Of a stretch of DNA of 64,000 nt, positions 33,587-46,582 are shown one piece after another. A program made the translations under genes and the position numbers. The DNA is from Lujinxingia litoralis (GTDB lineage Bacteria; Myxococcota_A; Bradymonadia; Bradymonadales; Bradymonadaceae). The notes beneath the pieces were generated by a model that was not told the origin of the DNA, made no database searches, and saw nothing but the letters and a program-made list of their open reading frames with translations. The stretch lies in contig NZ_QHKO01000001.1 of NCBI RefSeq assembly GCF_003260125.1, positions 762,914 through 826,913 on the forward strand, given 5' to 3'. Position 1 is the stretch's first letter. The number at the start of each line of letters is the position of its first letter.

Positions 33587-36500
33587 TTACATTGAGCGGC
33601 GATACTGACCGCCGACCTCGTAGAGTGCGCGAGTGATCTGGCCCAAACTGGCCACACGTACCGTCTGCATCAGCTCGGCAAAGATGTTGCCGTCGCTCAG
33701 CGCAACATCCTTCAGACGCCGAAGCGCCTGGGTGGCCTGGTCGCGATGGTCCCCCTTAAACGCCGCCAGGTTATCGAGCTGGGTCTGCTTCTCACCCTCG
33801 GTGGAGCGAATAAGCTCCAAGACATGCTCGTCCTCACCATCCATCCCCTCGGGCGCCAGGAAGGTATTGACCCCGATGATCGGGAGCTCTCCGGAGTGCT
33901 TCTTGATCTCGTAGTAGATCGACTCATCCTGAATTTTGCTGCGCTGGTACTGAGTCTCCATCGCCCCGAGCACGCCCCCCCGACGGCTGATAGCCTCAAA
34001 CTCCTGGAGCACCGCCTCCTCTACCAGGTCGGTGAGCTCATCGATGATGAAGGAGCCCTGCCAGGGGTTCTCGTTCATCGAGAGACCGAACTCCCGGTTG
34101 ATGATCATCTGAATCGCCATCGCCCGGCGGACGCTAGCCTCGGTCGGCGTGGTGATCGCTTCGTCGAAGGCGTTGGTGTGCAGGCTGTTGCAGTTATCAA
34201 AGAGAGCCAGGAGCGCCTGCAAGGTAGTGCGGATGTCGTTAAATTGAATCTCCTGGGCGTGCAGCGAACGCCCCGATGTCTGAATGTGGTACTTCAGCTT
34301 CTGCGAGCGCGCGTTCGCCCCGTAACGCTCGCGCATCGCCACCGACCAGATCCGACGGGCGACCCGGCCGAGGACCGTGTACTCCGGATCCATGCCGTTG
34401 GAGAAGAAGAAGGAGAGGTTGGGGGCAAAGTCATCGATCTTCATGCCCCGGGCCAGGTAGTACTCCACGAAGGTAAAGCCGTTGGCCAGGGTAAAGGCCA
34501 ACTGGCTGATGGGGTTCGCTCCGGCCTCCGCGATATGGTAGCCGCTGATCGAAACCGAGTAGTAGTTTCGCACCTTCTTATCGACAAAGTAGGCCTGAAT
34601 ATCCCCCATCATCTTCAGGGCGAACTCCGTTGAGAAGATGCAGGTATTCTGAGCCTGGTCCTCCTTGAGGATGTCGGCCTGAACCGTGCCTCGAACCACC
34701 TGCAACGCCTCCTCGGCGATGGCCTGCCCCTCTTCGGTGTTGGGCGCCCGGCCCTGGCGCTCCTCAAAACGCTCGAACTGCTGGTCGATCGCAGTGTTGA
34801 GGAACATCGCCAGAATGATCGGCGCCGGACCGTTAATCGTCATCGAGACGCTGGTGTTGGGAGCGCAGAGGTCGAAGCCCGCGTAGAGGCGCTTCATGTC
34901 GTCGAGCGTGCAGACGCTGACCCCGGAGTTGCCCACCTTCCCGTAAATGTCCGGGCGCAGGTCGGGGTCCTCCCCGTAGAGGGTCACCGAATCGAAGGCG
35001 GTGCTCAACCGGTTTGCCGCCTCCCCTTCACACAGGTAGTGAAAACGCCGGTTGGTCCGCGCAGGCGTCCCCTCCCCGGCAAACATGCGCTTGGGCTCCT
35101 CGTCGCGACGCTTAAAGGGAAATACGCCGGCGGTGTAAGGGAACTCCCCGGGCACGTTCTCGATGAGCTGCCAGCGCACGATATCTCCCCAGTCCTGAAA
35201 GCGCGGCAGCGCCACCCGGCGAATCTTGGAGCCGGAGAGGGAGGTCGACGTCAGCTCGAAACGTTTGACCCGGTCGCGGATCTGCACCTCGAAGTGCTCC
35301 CCCTGATACTTCGCCTTGAGCTCCTCCCAGCCATCGAGAAGTTTGAGCGAACGGCGGTCGAGCCGATCTTTAAGCTCATCGCGTTTGGCAGCGAGCCCCT
35401 CGATGCTCTCCTCTCCAAGAAGGGTGGCCGCCCCTTCAAGCTGATAGAGGCTGGTGGCTAACCGAGCCTGCTCCTCGGCCCACTCCCGATACCCCCGGCA
35501 GGTATGCGCGATGTCGGCCAGGTAGCGCGTGCGCTCGCCAGGGATAATCGTATGTGCCTTCTTGCTGACGGGCCCGTCGAAGCTCCAGCTGGACTCAAAG
35601 TCGCCAAAGAAGCGGCTGGCCAGAGCATGGTAGAGCGCGCTGACGCCGGTGTCTCCGAACTGACTGGCGATGGTCCCGAAGACGGGCACCTGGTCATCGG
35701 GCACATCGTAGGTGATCTGCATGTTGCGACGGAGCTGCTTGCGCACCGCCCGAAGCGCATCTTCGCTGCCGGCCTTCTCGTACTTGTTGATCGCGACGAA
35801 GTCGGCGTAATCGAGCATCCCGATCTTCTCAAGCTGGGTGTGCGCCCCGAACTCGCTGGTCATCACGTAGAGCGAGCAGTCGGCATACTCCACGATGTCA
35901 GCATCCCCCTGACCGATCCCGCTTGTCTCCACGATCACCAGATCAAAACTCGCCGCCTGCACCACGTCGATGGCCTCGGAGAGCGCCTCGGAGACCTCTC
36001 CCTTGGAAGCGCGCGTGGCCAGCGAGCGCATGTAGACTCGCTCCTCATTGATGGCGTTCATGCGGATGCGGTCGCCCAGCAAGGCCCCGCCCGTCTTTCG
36101 TCGAGAAGGGTCCACGCACAAGAGCGCGATACGCTTGTCCGGAAAATCCATCAGGAAGCGGCGAATCAACTCGTCGGTCAGGCTACTCTTACCCGCGCCG
36201 CCGGTTCCCGTGATGCCGAGCACCGGCGCCCGGGTCGCGGGCTCGGGGAGTTCCAATGCTCCGAGGCGCCCCTGCTCTGCCATGGTGATCGCCCGGGCAA
36301 GCGCGGCGGGCTCCCCCTCCACCACCGCGGCCAACCCCGGCGTCCCCTGCTCGGCGACCGTATCGTAGTCGGTTGCCTCCAGCATCTGGTTGATCATCCC
36401 CTGCAGCCCCAGGCGACGGCCGTCCTCCGGACTAAAAATTCGCGCCACCCCGTAGGCCTCGAGCTCGGCAATCTCCTCGGGCACGATCACCCCGCCGCCC

Positions 36501-36823
36501 CCGCCGAAGACTTTGATATGGCCGGCGCCCCGCTCCTTGAGCAGATCCACCATGTACTTGAAAAACTCGATATGCCCGCCCTGGTAGCTGCTGATCGCGA
36601 TGCCCTGCGCATCTTCAGCGATCGCCGCATTCACGATCTCGGCTACCGAGCGATTGTGCCCCAGGTGAATCACCTCGGCCCCGGAGGCCTGCAGGATGCG
36701 ACGCATCACGTTGATCGCCGCGTCATGACCATCAAAAAGGCTGGCCGCCGTCACAAAACGCACCGGGTGCGTCAGCGCGATGGGGTCCTTGGAGTAATCC
36801 GGGGCAAGAGGGCTGGCGCTCAT
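33587..36823 (-). CDS. icmF: Fused isobutyryl-CoA mutase IcmF
   Basis: IcmF interconverts isobutyryl-CoA and butyryl-CoA with adenosylcobalamin and carries its own G-protein chaperone. The 1078-residue chain shows the expected order. A B12-binding domain comes first (about 20-150, with [10 protein letters not shown] holding the lower-ligand His33). A MeaB-like GTPase follows (P-loop GTGGAGKSS near 206-214, [15 protein letters not shown]). The large mutase barrel fills the C-terminal half ([38 protein letters not shown]). Length is that of known IcmF. It probably uses imported or locally made B12. It is divergent from a small membrane protein gene and followed by hairpins and the ABC-F gene. 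Confidence 0.95.
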   Translation of the reverse strand: MSASPLAPDYSKDPIALTHPVRFVTAASLFDGHDAAINVMRRILQASGAEVIHLGHNRSVAEIVNAAIAEDAQGIAISSYQGGHIEFFKYMVDLLKERGAGHIKVFGGGGGVIVPEEIAELEAYGVARIFSPEDGRRLGLQGMINQMLEATDYDTVAEQGTPGLAAVVEGEPAALARAITMAEQGRLGALELPEPATRAPVLGITGTGGAGKSSLTDELIRRFLMDFPDKRIALLCVDPSRRKTGGALLGDRIRMNAINEERVYMRSLATRASKGEVSEALSEAIDVVQAASFDLVIVETSGIGQGDADIVEYADCSLYVMTSEFGAHTQLEKIGMLDYADFVAINKYEKAGSEDALRAVRKQLRRNMQITYDVPDDQVPVFGTIASQFGDTGVSALYHALASRFFGDFESSWSFDGPVSKKAHTIIPGERTRYLADIAHTCRGYREWAEEQARLATSLYQLEGAATLLGEESIEGLAAKRDELKDRLDRRSLKLLDGWEELKAKYQGEHFEVQIRDRVKRFELTSTSLSGSKIRRVALPRFQDWGDIVRWQLIENVPGEFPYTAGVFPFKRRDEEPKRMFAGEGTPARTNRRFHYLCEGEAANRLSTAFDSVTLYGEDPDLRPDIYGKVGNSGVSVCTLDDMKRLYAGFDLCAPNTSVSMTINGPAPIILAMFLNTAIDQQFERFEERQGRAPNTEEGQAIAEEALQVVRGTVQADILKEDQAQNTCIFSTEFALKMMGDIQAYFVDKKVRNYYSVSISGYHIAEAGANPISQLAFTLANGFTFVEYYLARGMKIDDFAPNLSFFFSNGMDPEYTVLGRVARRIWSVAMRERYGANARSQKLKYHIQTSGRSLHAQEIQFNDIRTTLQALLALFDNCNSLHTNAFDEAITTPTEASVRRAMAIQMIINREFGLSMNENPWQGSFIIDELTDLVEEAVLQEFEAISRRGGVLGAMETQYQRSKIQDESIYYEIKKHSGELPIIGVNTFLAPEGMDGEDEHVLELIRSTEGEKQTQLDNLAAFKGDHRDQATQALRRLKDVALSDGNIFAELMQTVRVASLGQITRALYEVGGQYRRSM

Positions 36824-37010
36824 GGGCTTATCCGGGGTTGAGGTCGTGGGGTCACAAGCGGTGCGTCAAGCGGCCGCGATATCCAACTTCGTGGAGCGCA
36901 CTTAATCAAAAGCCCCCCCGGGTTGACAAGCTCCCGAGGCGCGCAGCTTCCTAAACGCAACGCTCCCCCGCTCCCTGAGGTCGTGTAGCCTCCTGGCCAG
37001 GATACCGCTG

Positions 37011-37406
37011 ATGAGCGTCCCCGCCGCGTTACGCCGATGGTTTATCGTTCATTTCGTCGCCGACCTACTCTTTGCCCTGCCCCTGATGGTTGCCCCCACC
37101 GCCTTCCTCACCACCCTCGGGTGGGAGTCCGTCGATCCCATCAGCGCGCGTCTGGTTGGGGCAGCGCTGATTGGCATTGGCGTAGAGTCCTGGCTGGGAC
37201 GCGACCGGCCGGCAGAATCCTACCGGACCATGCTGCGCGTAAAGATGCTGTGGTCGGCCAGCGCAGCCCTGGGCATCGCAGTCTCGATGGTCCAGGGCGC
37301 GCCGCAGATGGGATGGGGTTTCTTCGGGATCTTCGCAGCCTTCAACCTGCTCTGGACCTACTGGTACCGTCGTCTTGCTCGCCAGCCTGCCAGCGGACTT
37401 GCTTAG
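37011..37406 (+). CDS. Small integral membrane protein, four predicted helices
   Basis: Function not recognised. The 131-residue protein has hydrophobic segments near residues 10-35, 45-60, 78-95 and 100-120 (FIVHFVADLLFALPLMVAP, RLVGAALIGIGVES, WGFFGIFAAFNLLWTYWY). An RDRPAESYRTMLRVKMLWS loop sits between the second and third. AGGA lies about 8 nt before ATG 37011. It is divergent from icmF, with about 190 nt between, and its stop overlaps the nfu stop on the other strand. No active-site residues stand out. Confidence 0.75.
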   Translation: MSVPAALRRWFIVHFVADLLFALPLMVAPTAFLTTLGWESVDPISARLVGAALIGIGVESWLGRDRPAESYRTMLRVKMLWSASAALGIAVSMVQGAPQMGWGFFGIFAAFNLLWTYWYRRLARQPASGLA

Positions 37407-37972
37407 ACCGTGGCCACGTAAAGTTCCGGGTCGACCTCGACCTGCAGGAGGTTCTCGATCGCCAGCAAGGTCCCCGTCATCGAGGCCGGGCAGGTCCCGC
37501 AGGCCCCCTCGTAACGCACCATCAACTGGTTATCGATCAGCCCCATGATTTTGAGTCCGCCGCCATCACCCGCCAGAAAGGGCATGATGTGCTCGTCGAT
37601 CGTCTCGCGAATCAAGGGGATGCGAGGGTCGTCCATCCCGGGGAGGTCGACATCATCTTCCATGTCGCCGCTCACCCCGATCCCGCCTTCCGGGTTCGCA
37701 TCCTCAAAGCTGGCCGCACGAATCGGCTCGGCGACCGCCCGCAAAAGTTGCGACCACTCCGCATTGCCGTCCTGCGTGACCGTGATCCAACGATCGGCGA
37801 AGTACACGCTGATCACGTGATCGATGCCAAAGATGGCTTTGGCCAGCGGGACCGTCTCGGCCTGATTAAAGTCTTCAAAAGAACGCGTCACAAAGCCCGA
37901 GGTGATGGGTTCGGTCAAAACGAACTTCATCGCGTTGGGGTTGGGGGTCGGCTCGATCTCTGCGATCTTCAT
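37403..37972 (-). CDS. Nfu-type Fe-S scaffold/carrier (Nfu_N plus NifU C domain)
   Basis: Nfu proteins carry Fe-S clusters from the SUF scaffold to targets. The 189-residue protein has an N-terminal Nfu domain (EPTPNPNAMKFVL at 7-19, the family hallmark) and a C-terminal NifU-like domain with FLAGDGGGL and the cluster-binding CGTCPAS. It is the last gene of the suf operon, 2 nt after sufU, with its AAGGAG embedded in the sufU end. Its stop overlaps that of the convergent membrane protein gene. Confidence 0.93.
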   Translation of the reverse strand: MKIAEIEPTPNPNAMKFVLTEPITSGFVTRSFEDFNQAETVPLAKAIFGIDHVISVYFADRWITVTQDGNAEWSQLLRAVAEPIRAASFEDANPEGGIGVSGDMEDDVDLPGMDDPRIPLIRETIDEHIMPFLAGDGGGLKIMGLIDNQLMVRYEGACGTCPASMTGTLLAIENLLQVEVDPELYVATV

Positions 37973-37974
37973 CT

Positions 37975-38447
37975 TTACTCCTTACTCCACACGTCGGACT
38001 CACCCTCCGTCGACGCCTCGTCCTGCCCTTGAAGCGCCGCGTGCATGGCGTGCCACGGAAGAACCGCACACTTAACGCGCTGCGGAAGCTGACTCACCCC
38101 TTCAAAGACCGTCAGGTGCCCGAGCCCATGTTCGCCAGAGAGGTCGATCTCCCCGGTGAGCATCCGACGAAACTCGTCGATAAGGGTCTCGGCACTCTCG
38201 ATTTTCTTGCCCTTGATGCGCGTCGTCATCATCGAGGCTGCGGCCTTCGAGATCGCACAACCGCTGCCTTCGAAACTCACCGCCTCGACAATGTTGTCGT
38301 CGTTGACGCGCGCATAAATGGTGTAGTTATCACCGCAGAGAGGGTTGGTCCCCTGCGCCACGCGATTGGCCCCTTCCAGCGGGCCAAAGTTACGGGGCTT
38401 GCGGTTGTGATCGAGGATTACCTCCTGATAGAGCGCTCGCATATCAC

Positions 38448-38451
<4 letters not shown>
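37975..38451 (-). CDS. sufU: SufU, IscU-like Fe-S assembly/sulfur-transfer protein
   Basis: SufU accepts sulfur from SufS. The 158-residue protein has the zinc/sulfur-accepting ligands NPLCGD, FEGSGCAIS and VKCAVLPW. It also carries the SufU-type insertion of about 20 residues before the third Cys, which distinguishes it from IscU. It overlaps sufS by 4 nt (ATGA type) and precedes nfu by 2 nt. The C-terminal 20 residues are acidic and look variable. Confidence 0.93.
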
Positions 38452-39692
<1,241 letters not shown>

Positions 39693-39702
39693 CATAACCT
39701 CG

Positions 39703-39734
39703 TCGGGGCCCCGGCTCATCGGTCGGGGCCCCGG
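39703..39734. repeat. Two copies of TCGGGGCCCCGG between sufD and sufS
   Basis: Copies at 39703-39714 and 39723-39734 each contain the self-complementary GGGGCCCC. They can pair with each other (about 9 bp) to form a hairpin in the sufD-sufS mRNA. No U tract follows, so partial attenuation, processing or stability control is more likely than full termination. Confidence 0.55.
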
Positions 39735-39755
39735 TAGCTAAAAGACCGAGCGCGC

Positions 39756-41092
39756 TTAGAGCCCGGTGACATCGGTCGAGGCTAGCACTGCCTCGGCCAG
39801 CGAGTTACGCAGCGACTCGACGGTGATGGTCTCGATCACCTCGGCGGCAAACGCAAAGGTCAAGAGATTGCGCGCCCGCTCCTCGTCGATGCCACGGCTC
39901 ATCAGGTAGAAGAGCTGATCGCCTTCGAGCTGCCCCACCGTCGCGCCGTGAGAGCAGACGACGTCGTCGGCCAGAATCTCCAGCTGCGGCTTGGTGTCGA
40001 CATGACCCCGGGCCGAAAGAATGAGGTTCTGGTTCAGCTGCTCGGAGCGGGTATTCTGAGCATCCTGACGCACAAAGATCTTGCCGTTGAACACCGTATG
40101 GGCCCGGTCGTCGACGATGGTCTTGTGCAGCTGATAGCTCCGGGAGTTGGGCAGCGCGTGATCGATGGCGGTGTGCGTGTCAGCGACCTGCTTGCCACGG
40201 ACCAACGCCAACCCGTCGAGGGTGCAGTCGATGTTCTGACCGACGTAGCGCGCGTAGGAGTCGTTGCGCGAGAGCGCCGCGCCCAGGGTGACGGCCGTCG
40301 AGATGTAACGAGCGTCCTGCGAGAGCGTGATCAGGTTCCTCGCCACATGAAAGGCATCGGTGGCTTCGCGCTGCACTTTGAAGTGCTTCACATCGGCGTT
40401 GGCACCGACCACCACCTCGTCGACCACGTTGTTGAGGTAGCTCCCCTCGCCATGGCCACGATACTCTTCTACCACCGTGAGCTGGGCGCTCTCCCCGGCG
40501 ACAATCAAGTTACGCGGATTGGCATGCACCGCGCCCTCTTGCCCGGTGGTCACAAAGAGCAGGTGGATGGGCCGCTCAATGACCTGCCCACGCGGCACCA
40601 AAATCACCGCCCCCTGGCCGTACTGCGCGCTGTTGATCTCGTAGAAGACATCGCCGTTGAAGTAGTCGTTGGCGCCGACGTACTCCGCCAGACGATCGAC
40701 CTCATCGTGGTCGAGCATCTGACTCCAGTCGGCCACCACCACACCATCAGGCAGCTCGCCAACCGTGGAACGCGCCGCATCAAAGCGACCGTTGACGTAC
40801 ACCAGCGTCGCCGCCGTCTCTTCCTGAAGCTGGAGGTCCGCCAGCGCCTCGTCGCCGAGCTCAAAGCTCACCGCATCCGGCGAGGTGAAGTCGGTGCTGA
40901 AGATCGCCTTGGGCTTGATAAAACGCCACTCTTCCTGGCGCGAGGTTGGCACGTCGAGCCCGGCCAGACGGCCCAGCGACTCGGTGCGCAGCGCCGCCCA
41001 CCAGCCCGGAAGACCCTGGCCGGCAAGTGGCCCGGGCTGCGCGAGCGCCTCACCAATAAAGGGGTGCTGGTCTGTGGTCTGCGTCACCGTGC

Positions 41093-41096
<4 letters not shown>
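39756..41096 (-). CDS. sufD: SufD, subunit of the SufBCD scaffold
   Basis: SufD pairs with SufB and SufC to build Fe-S clusters. The 446-residue protein has the right-handed beta-helix family core, with [40 protein letters not shown] and, near the end, the conserved [40 protein letters not shown] carries the conserved C-x-HGAT block. GGAG lies 4 nt before the ATG, which overlaps the sufC stop (ATGA). Confidence 0.94.
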
Positions 41097-41851
<755 letters not shown>

Positions 41852-41976
41852 AAATGCGTCCTTCGAGTTGTGGCGCGGCCGCCGGGACGGGACGGCCCTT
41901 GGCCAGAGCGTTGAGATATCGCAGACGCCGCCTGTGCAAGGCAGCGTAGAGGTTTGTTCGTGACGAGCGCGCGGCT

Positions 41977-43413
<1,437 letters not shown>

Positions 43414-43475
43414 CGTCTTACCTCGGGGGGTTAATGACGCCTGGCGAGCACCGTCGGGGCGCGCGTCATGTCGTG

Positions 43476-43967
43476 TTACTGCGGCGCGCTGCCGGGCAGC
43501 GGGCGCTCCTGGTGCTGATGATGCTGACGGCTGAGGTGGCGGCGTACACTGGCTTCATCTGCCAGCAGCGCGGCGACCGAGATGCCGTCGAGGGTTTCAA
43601 TGACAAACCTGGAGATAAAGCTCCAGACCGGGCGAATCGTGCAGCCGCAACCGCGGGCACATCGCTCCAGCTCTCCGGTGTGACGTTCGCAGATGTCTTC
43701 GACCTCGAAGAGGCCGCCGAGCACCCGAATCACGTCGCCCAGACTGATCTCTTCGGCCGGTAACGCCAGCAAAAAGCCGCCCTGCGCCCCGCGTCGCGAG
43801 TCGATCAGGCCGCCCTGCGTCAGGGTGCGAAGGATCTTCTGGGTATAAGGCAGGCTCATCCCTTCCAGATCGGCGACGGCCTGAGCCGAGATCGACTCGC
43901 CAGGGGGCTGCTCTGCCACCCGCAGCAAGCAGCGCAGGCCATATTCTTCGAGCGCTGTGATCTTCAT
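43476..43967 (-). CDS. Rrf2-family Fe-S regulator (SufR/IscR-like) of the suf operon
   Basis: Rrf2 proteins with three cluster-binding Cys sense Fe-S status and repress suf or isc genes. The 163-residue protein has an N-terminal winged helix ([40 protein letters not shown]) and a Cys cluster at residues 93, 103, 107 and 109 (CERHTGE... ERCARGCGC). Spacing differs from E. coli IscR (92, 98, 104), with one extra Cys. AAGGA lies 3 nt upstream of the ATG. Position directly before sufB argues for autoregulation of the operon. The C-terminal 20 residues are His/Gln-rich. Confidence 0.9.
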   Translation of the reverse strand: MKITALEEYGLRCLLRVAEQPPGESISAQAVADLEGMSLPYTQKILRTLTQGGLIDSRRGAQGGFLLALPAEEISLGDVIRVLGGLFEVEDICERHTGELERCARGCGCTIRPVWSFISRFVIETLDGISVAALLADEASVRRHLSRQHHQHQERPLPGSAPQ

Positions 43968-44350
43968 CGGTCCTTCTCGTCAATCCGGAAGTGCGGGGCC
44001 GCCGCACGCGGTGGCCGGCTCGATAGCATACTCATTCGTACGCATTCAAGGCACTTTCGCCCAATCCGGACACTTTTGTATGAATTAAGATAGCACGCCG
44101 GCTGGCGAGTCCATCGTCAGGCGAATAACCCACCAGCCAGGCGCTTTCTTTCCGGATCGCACACCTTTTCTCGTTCGCCTTCAGGCGCCCTTGCACCTTC
44201 GGTCGGATCCCCCTTGAGAAGATCGCCGTCCAGAGGGCATAACGCCGGCGCCGCCCGGGCTCCCTGATTGCCGAGCCGAGGTTTTTGCGGCACCCGTTTT
44301 ATGCGTCTTACCTTTGACGATGATGCCCCTGCCTGACCGGAGCCCTGCCC
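43968..44350. promoter_or_regulatory. Divergent control region of the suf operon and ligA
   Basis: This 383-nt gap must hold both promoters. On the minus strand TTGAAT, 18 nt, TATCGA (about 44024-44053) could serve the suf operon. The flanking AT-richer stretch with GTACGCATTC and CATTCGTACG is a possible operator for the Rrf2 protein. On the plus strand TTGCGG, 17 nt, TTACCT (about 44285-44313) could serve ligA. I see no classic IscR type 1 box. No gene is supported here. Confidence 0.4.
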
Positions 44351-46336
44351 ATGAGCGCCCCCACCTGGGAAGACCTCTCAATCGACGAACTCGAAGAGCA
44401 CGTTCGCTACCACAACCGCAAGTACTGGGTGGACGACGCCCCCGAGATCCCGGACGAGTCCTTCGACCGCCTGGTGGAGACGCTTAAACGCCGGGCTCCT
44501 GAGAGCGCGGTCCTCTCCCAGATCGGCCCGGCCGGGGCGGACGTGGACGTGGTCGACCCGCAGGCCGAGAAGCTCGCGCACAGTCCGGCGATGCTCTCGC
44601 TGGACAAGGCCTACGACGAGGAGACGCTGCTCAAATGGTACGACAAATTCGAGGGCGGCGTGGTCGTCACGCCCAAGGTCGACGGGGTGGCCGGTTGCCT
44701 GCGCTACGACGCCCGGGGCCATCTGCACGTGGCCGCCACCCGCGGCACCGGCGCCATCGGCGAGGTCATCACCGAGCAGGTACGCCGGATCAAGGGGTTG
44801 CCGCTGCAGGTTGAGGCCACCGGGATCGAGGTACGCGGTGAGGCCTACATGCCGGTGGCAGTCTTCGAGCGCAAGTTCAAGCACGAGTACGCCAGTCCCC
44901 GCAACCTGACCGCCGGAGCTCTCAAGCTCAAAGATCCCGACAAAACCGCCGACTACGAGATTCGCTTCTTCGCCTTTGATCTTCTGGGCGAGGATTTTGA
45001 CACCGAGTCTCAAAAGATGGCGCGCCTCGAAGCGCTGGGCTTCGAGATCCCGGAGCATCACCGGGTGGAGCGCGACCAGATTCAGGCGACCTACGACGAT
45101 ATTGCCGCCCGGCGCAGCCAGCTCGGCTACGAAACCGATGGCGTCGTGTACAAGGCCGAGCGCATTGGCGAACAAGAGCGCCTGGGCCATACCGCCCACC
45201 ACCCGCGCTGGGCCATTGCCTACAAATTTCAGGGCGACGCTGGCGAGAGCGTGCTGCGAGAGGTGGTGTGGAACGTCTCACGCACCGGGGCCATCAACCC
45301 GGTGGGCATCGTCGACCCGGTGGTGCTCAGCGGGGCCACGGTCACCCGGGTGAGCCTGCATAACCTGGCGATCATGGAACATCTGGGCGGGGAAGCGGGG
45401 CTGCGTCTGGGCTCGCGCGTGCTGATGATGCGACGCGGCGGCGTGATCCCCAATATGGAGCGCGTGCTCGAAGCCGGCGACACCCCGGTCGAGATCCCGG
45501 CGGCCTGCCCGGAGTGCGGCGCCCCGACCGAGCGCCAGAACGACGTGTTGATGGCCGACCACAAGGACAATTGCCGCGCGGCCAAGATCCGGCAGATCGA
45601 GCATTTTGTCAGCCGCCTGGAGATCAAGGGCTTTGGCCCCAAACTTCTCGAGCAGCTCTACGATGCGGAGTTGGTGACCACCCCGGTGGATCTCTTCACC
45701 TTGAGCGTCTCGGAGTTGATGGGACTGGAGCGTGTGGGGGAAATCCTGGCCGAGAAGCTCATCGACCGCATCCAGGGGCGCCGAGAGGTGGCCGTGGACA
45801 AGTTTCTCCAGGCGCTGGGCATCCACGAGCTGGGCAAGCATGTGAGCGCCATCCTGGCCGAGCGTTACGATTCGCTGGAGGCGATTCGCAGCATCGATGC
45901 CGAGGCCTTCGCCGAGGTCCATACCATTGGCGAGGTGATCGCCCGGTCGGTGACCGAAGGGCTTAAAGAGCAGGCCGAACTGATCGACGCCCTGCTGGAG
46001 CACCTGACCCTGGTCTTCCCTTCCCCGGCCGAAGAGCCCCGGGTGGAAGGCTCGCCACTGGCCGGAAAGCGCGTACTCTTTACCGGTGCGATGGAAGCAA
46101 TGACACGAAAAGACGCTCAACGAGAGGTCGAGGCCCGCGGTGGTCAGTGCCCCTCGTCGGTCGTCAAAGACCTGGACTACCTGGTGATGGGCGACGCCGA
46201 CATGGAACGATTTGAGCAAGGCTGGCGCTCCAGCAAACTCAAAAAAGCCGAGGCCATCAACGCCCAGGGCGGCGCCATCACGATCCTTGGCGAATCCGGC
46301 TTTCTGAAGCTACTCAATGATGGTGCTGATCAGTAA
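44351..46336 (+). CDS. ligA: NAD+-dependent DNA ligase LigA (divergent subfamily)
   Basis: LigA seals nicks in replication using NAD+. The 661-residue protein has the Ia domain (EEHVRYHNRKYWVDDAPEIP), the adenylation lysine K109 in TPKVDGVAG, and YETDGVVYKAERIGEQERLG. An OB fold, a Zn motif, helix-hairpin-helix repeats (about 430-560) and a C-terminal BRCT domain (about 572-650) follow. Several usual motifs vary: RGDGTTGED reads RGTGAIGEV and NPRNAAAGS reads SPRNLTAGA. The Zn site has Cys386, Cys389 and Cys408 but His404 near where the third Cys is expected. GGAG lies 8 nt before the ATG. It could be the main ligase or a second, specialised copy. Confidence 0.92.
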   Translation: MSAPTWEDLSIDELEEHVRYHNRKYWVDDAPEIPDESFDRLVETLKRRAPESAVLSQIGPAGADVDVVDPQAEKLAHSPAMLSLDKAYDEETLLKWYDKFEGGVVVTPKVDGVAGCLRYDARGHLHVAATRGTGAIGEVITEQVRRIKGLPLQVEATGIEVRGEAYMPVAVFERKFKHEYASPRNLTAGALKLKDPDKTADYEIRFFAFDLLGEDFDTESQKMARLEALGFEIPEHHRVERDQIQATYDDIAARRSQLGYETDGVVYKAERIGEQERLGHTAHHPRWAIAYKFQGDAGESVLREVVWNVSRTGAINPVGIVDPVVLSGATVTRVSLHNLAIMEHLGGEAGLRLGSRVLMMRRGGVIPNMERVLEAGDTPVEIPAACPECGAPTERQNDVLMADHKDNCRAAKIRQIEHFVSRLEIKGFGPKLLEQLYDAELVTTPVDLFTLSVSELMGLERVGEILAEKLIDRIQGRREVAVDKFLQALGIHELGKHVSAILAERYDSLEAIRSIDAEAFAEVHTIGEVIARSVTEGLKEQAELIDALLEHLTLVFPSPAEEPRVEGSPLAGKRVLFTGAMEAMTRKDAQREVEARGGQCPSSVVKDLDYLVMGDADMERFEQGWRSSKLKKAEAINAQGGAITILGESGFLKLLNDGADQ

Positions 46337-46394
46337 CAACGAAACAGGAATAGAAGTTAAGGCCCCGTCGTTACACGCATACTTCACACGCCAC

Positions 46395-46454
46395 CCCGGA
46401 GCCGGGCGTCGTTCTCCCCTTTTCAGGGGGCAATTGGCCTTCCACGGCTCCGGG
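46395..46454. ncRNA. Possible structured RNA element in the ligA-kinase gap
   Basis: A 10-bp outer stem (46395-46404 with 46445-46454) encloses a 5-bp CCCCT/AGGGG hairpin (46416-46420 with 46425-46429). On the minus strand the gap also has GAGAGCCGTATGTGATGCGG (near 46521-46540), which recalls one arm of a bacterial group II intron domain V. Its partner strand and any intron protein are absent. It could be an intron remnant, a terminator-like structure after ligA, or a leader of the kinase gene. Confidence 0.3.
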
Positions 46455-46582
46455 TCTTCTGTTAGGGTTCCCTTCACTTCGACACTGACGTTTGTACCGG
46501 GACGCTGAGGCCCGGCCGCATCACATACGGCTCTCGGCATGTCCCACACCCTGGGGCGACTTCCCCCGGGGCCAGGCACTCG

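Noticed and set aside
44378..46219. Minus-strand frames opposite ligA (44378-45202, 45278-46219)
   Set aside because: ligA motifs are continuous on the plus strand; these frames have no domain likeness.
46337..46582. Active group II intron
   Set aside because: Only one short arm-like match is seen; no reverse transcriptase, no domain V/VI pair and no exon junction, so kept only as a low-confidence structured element.
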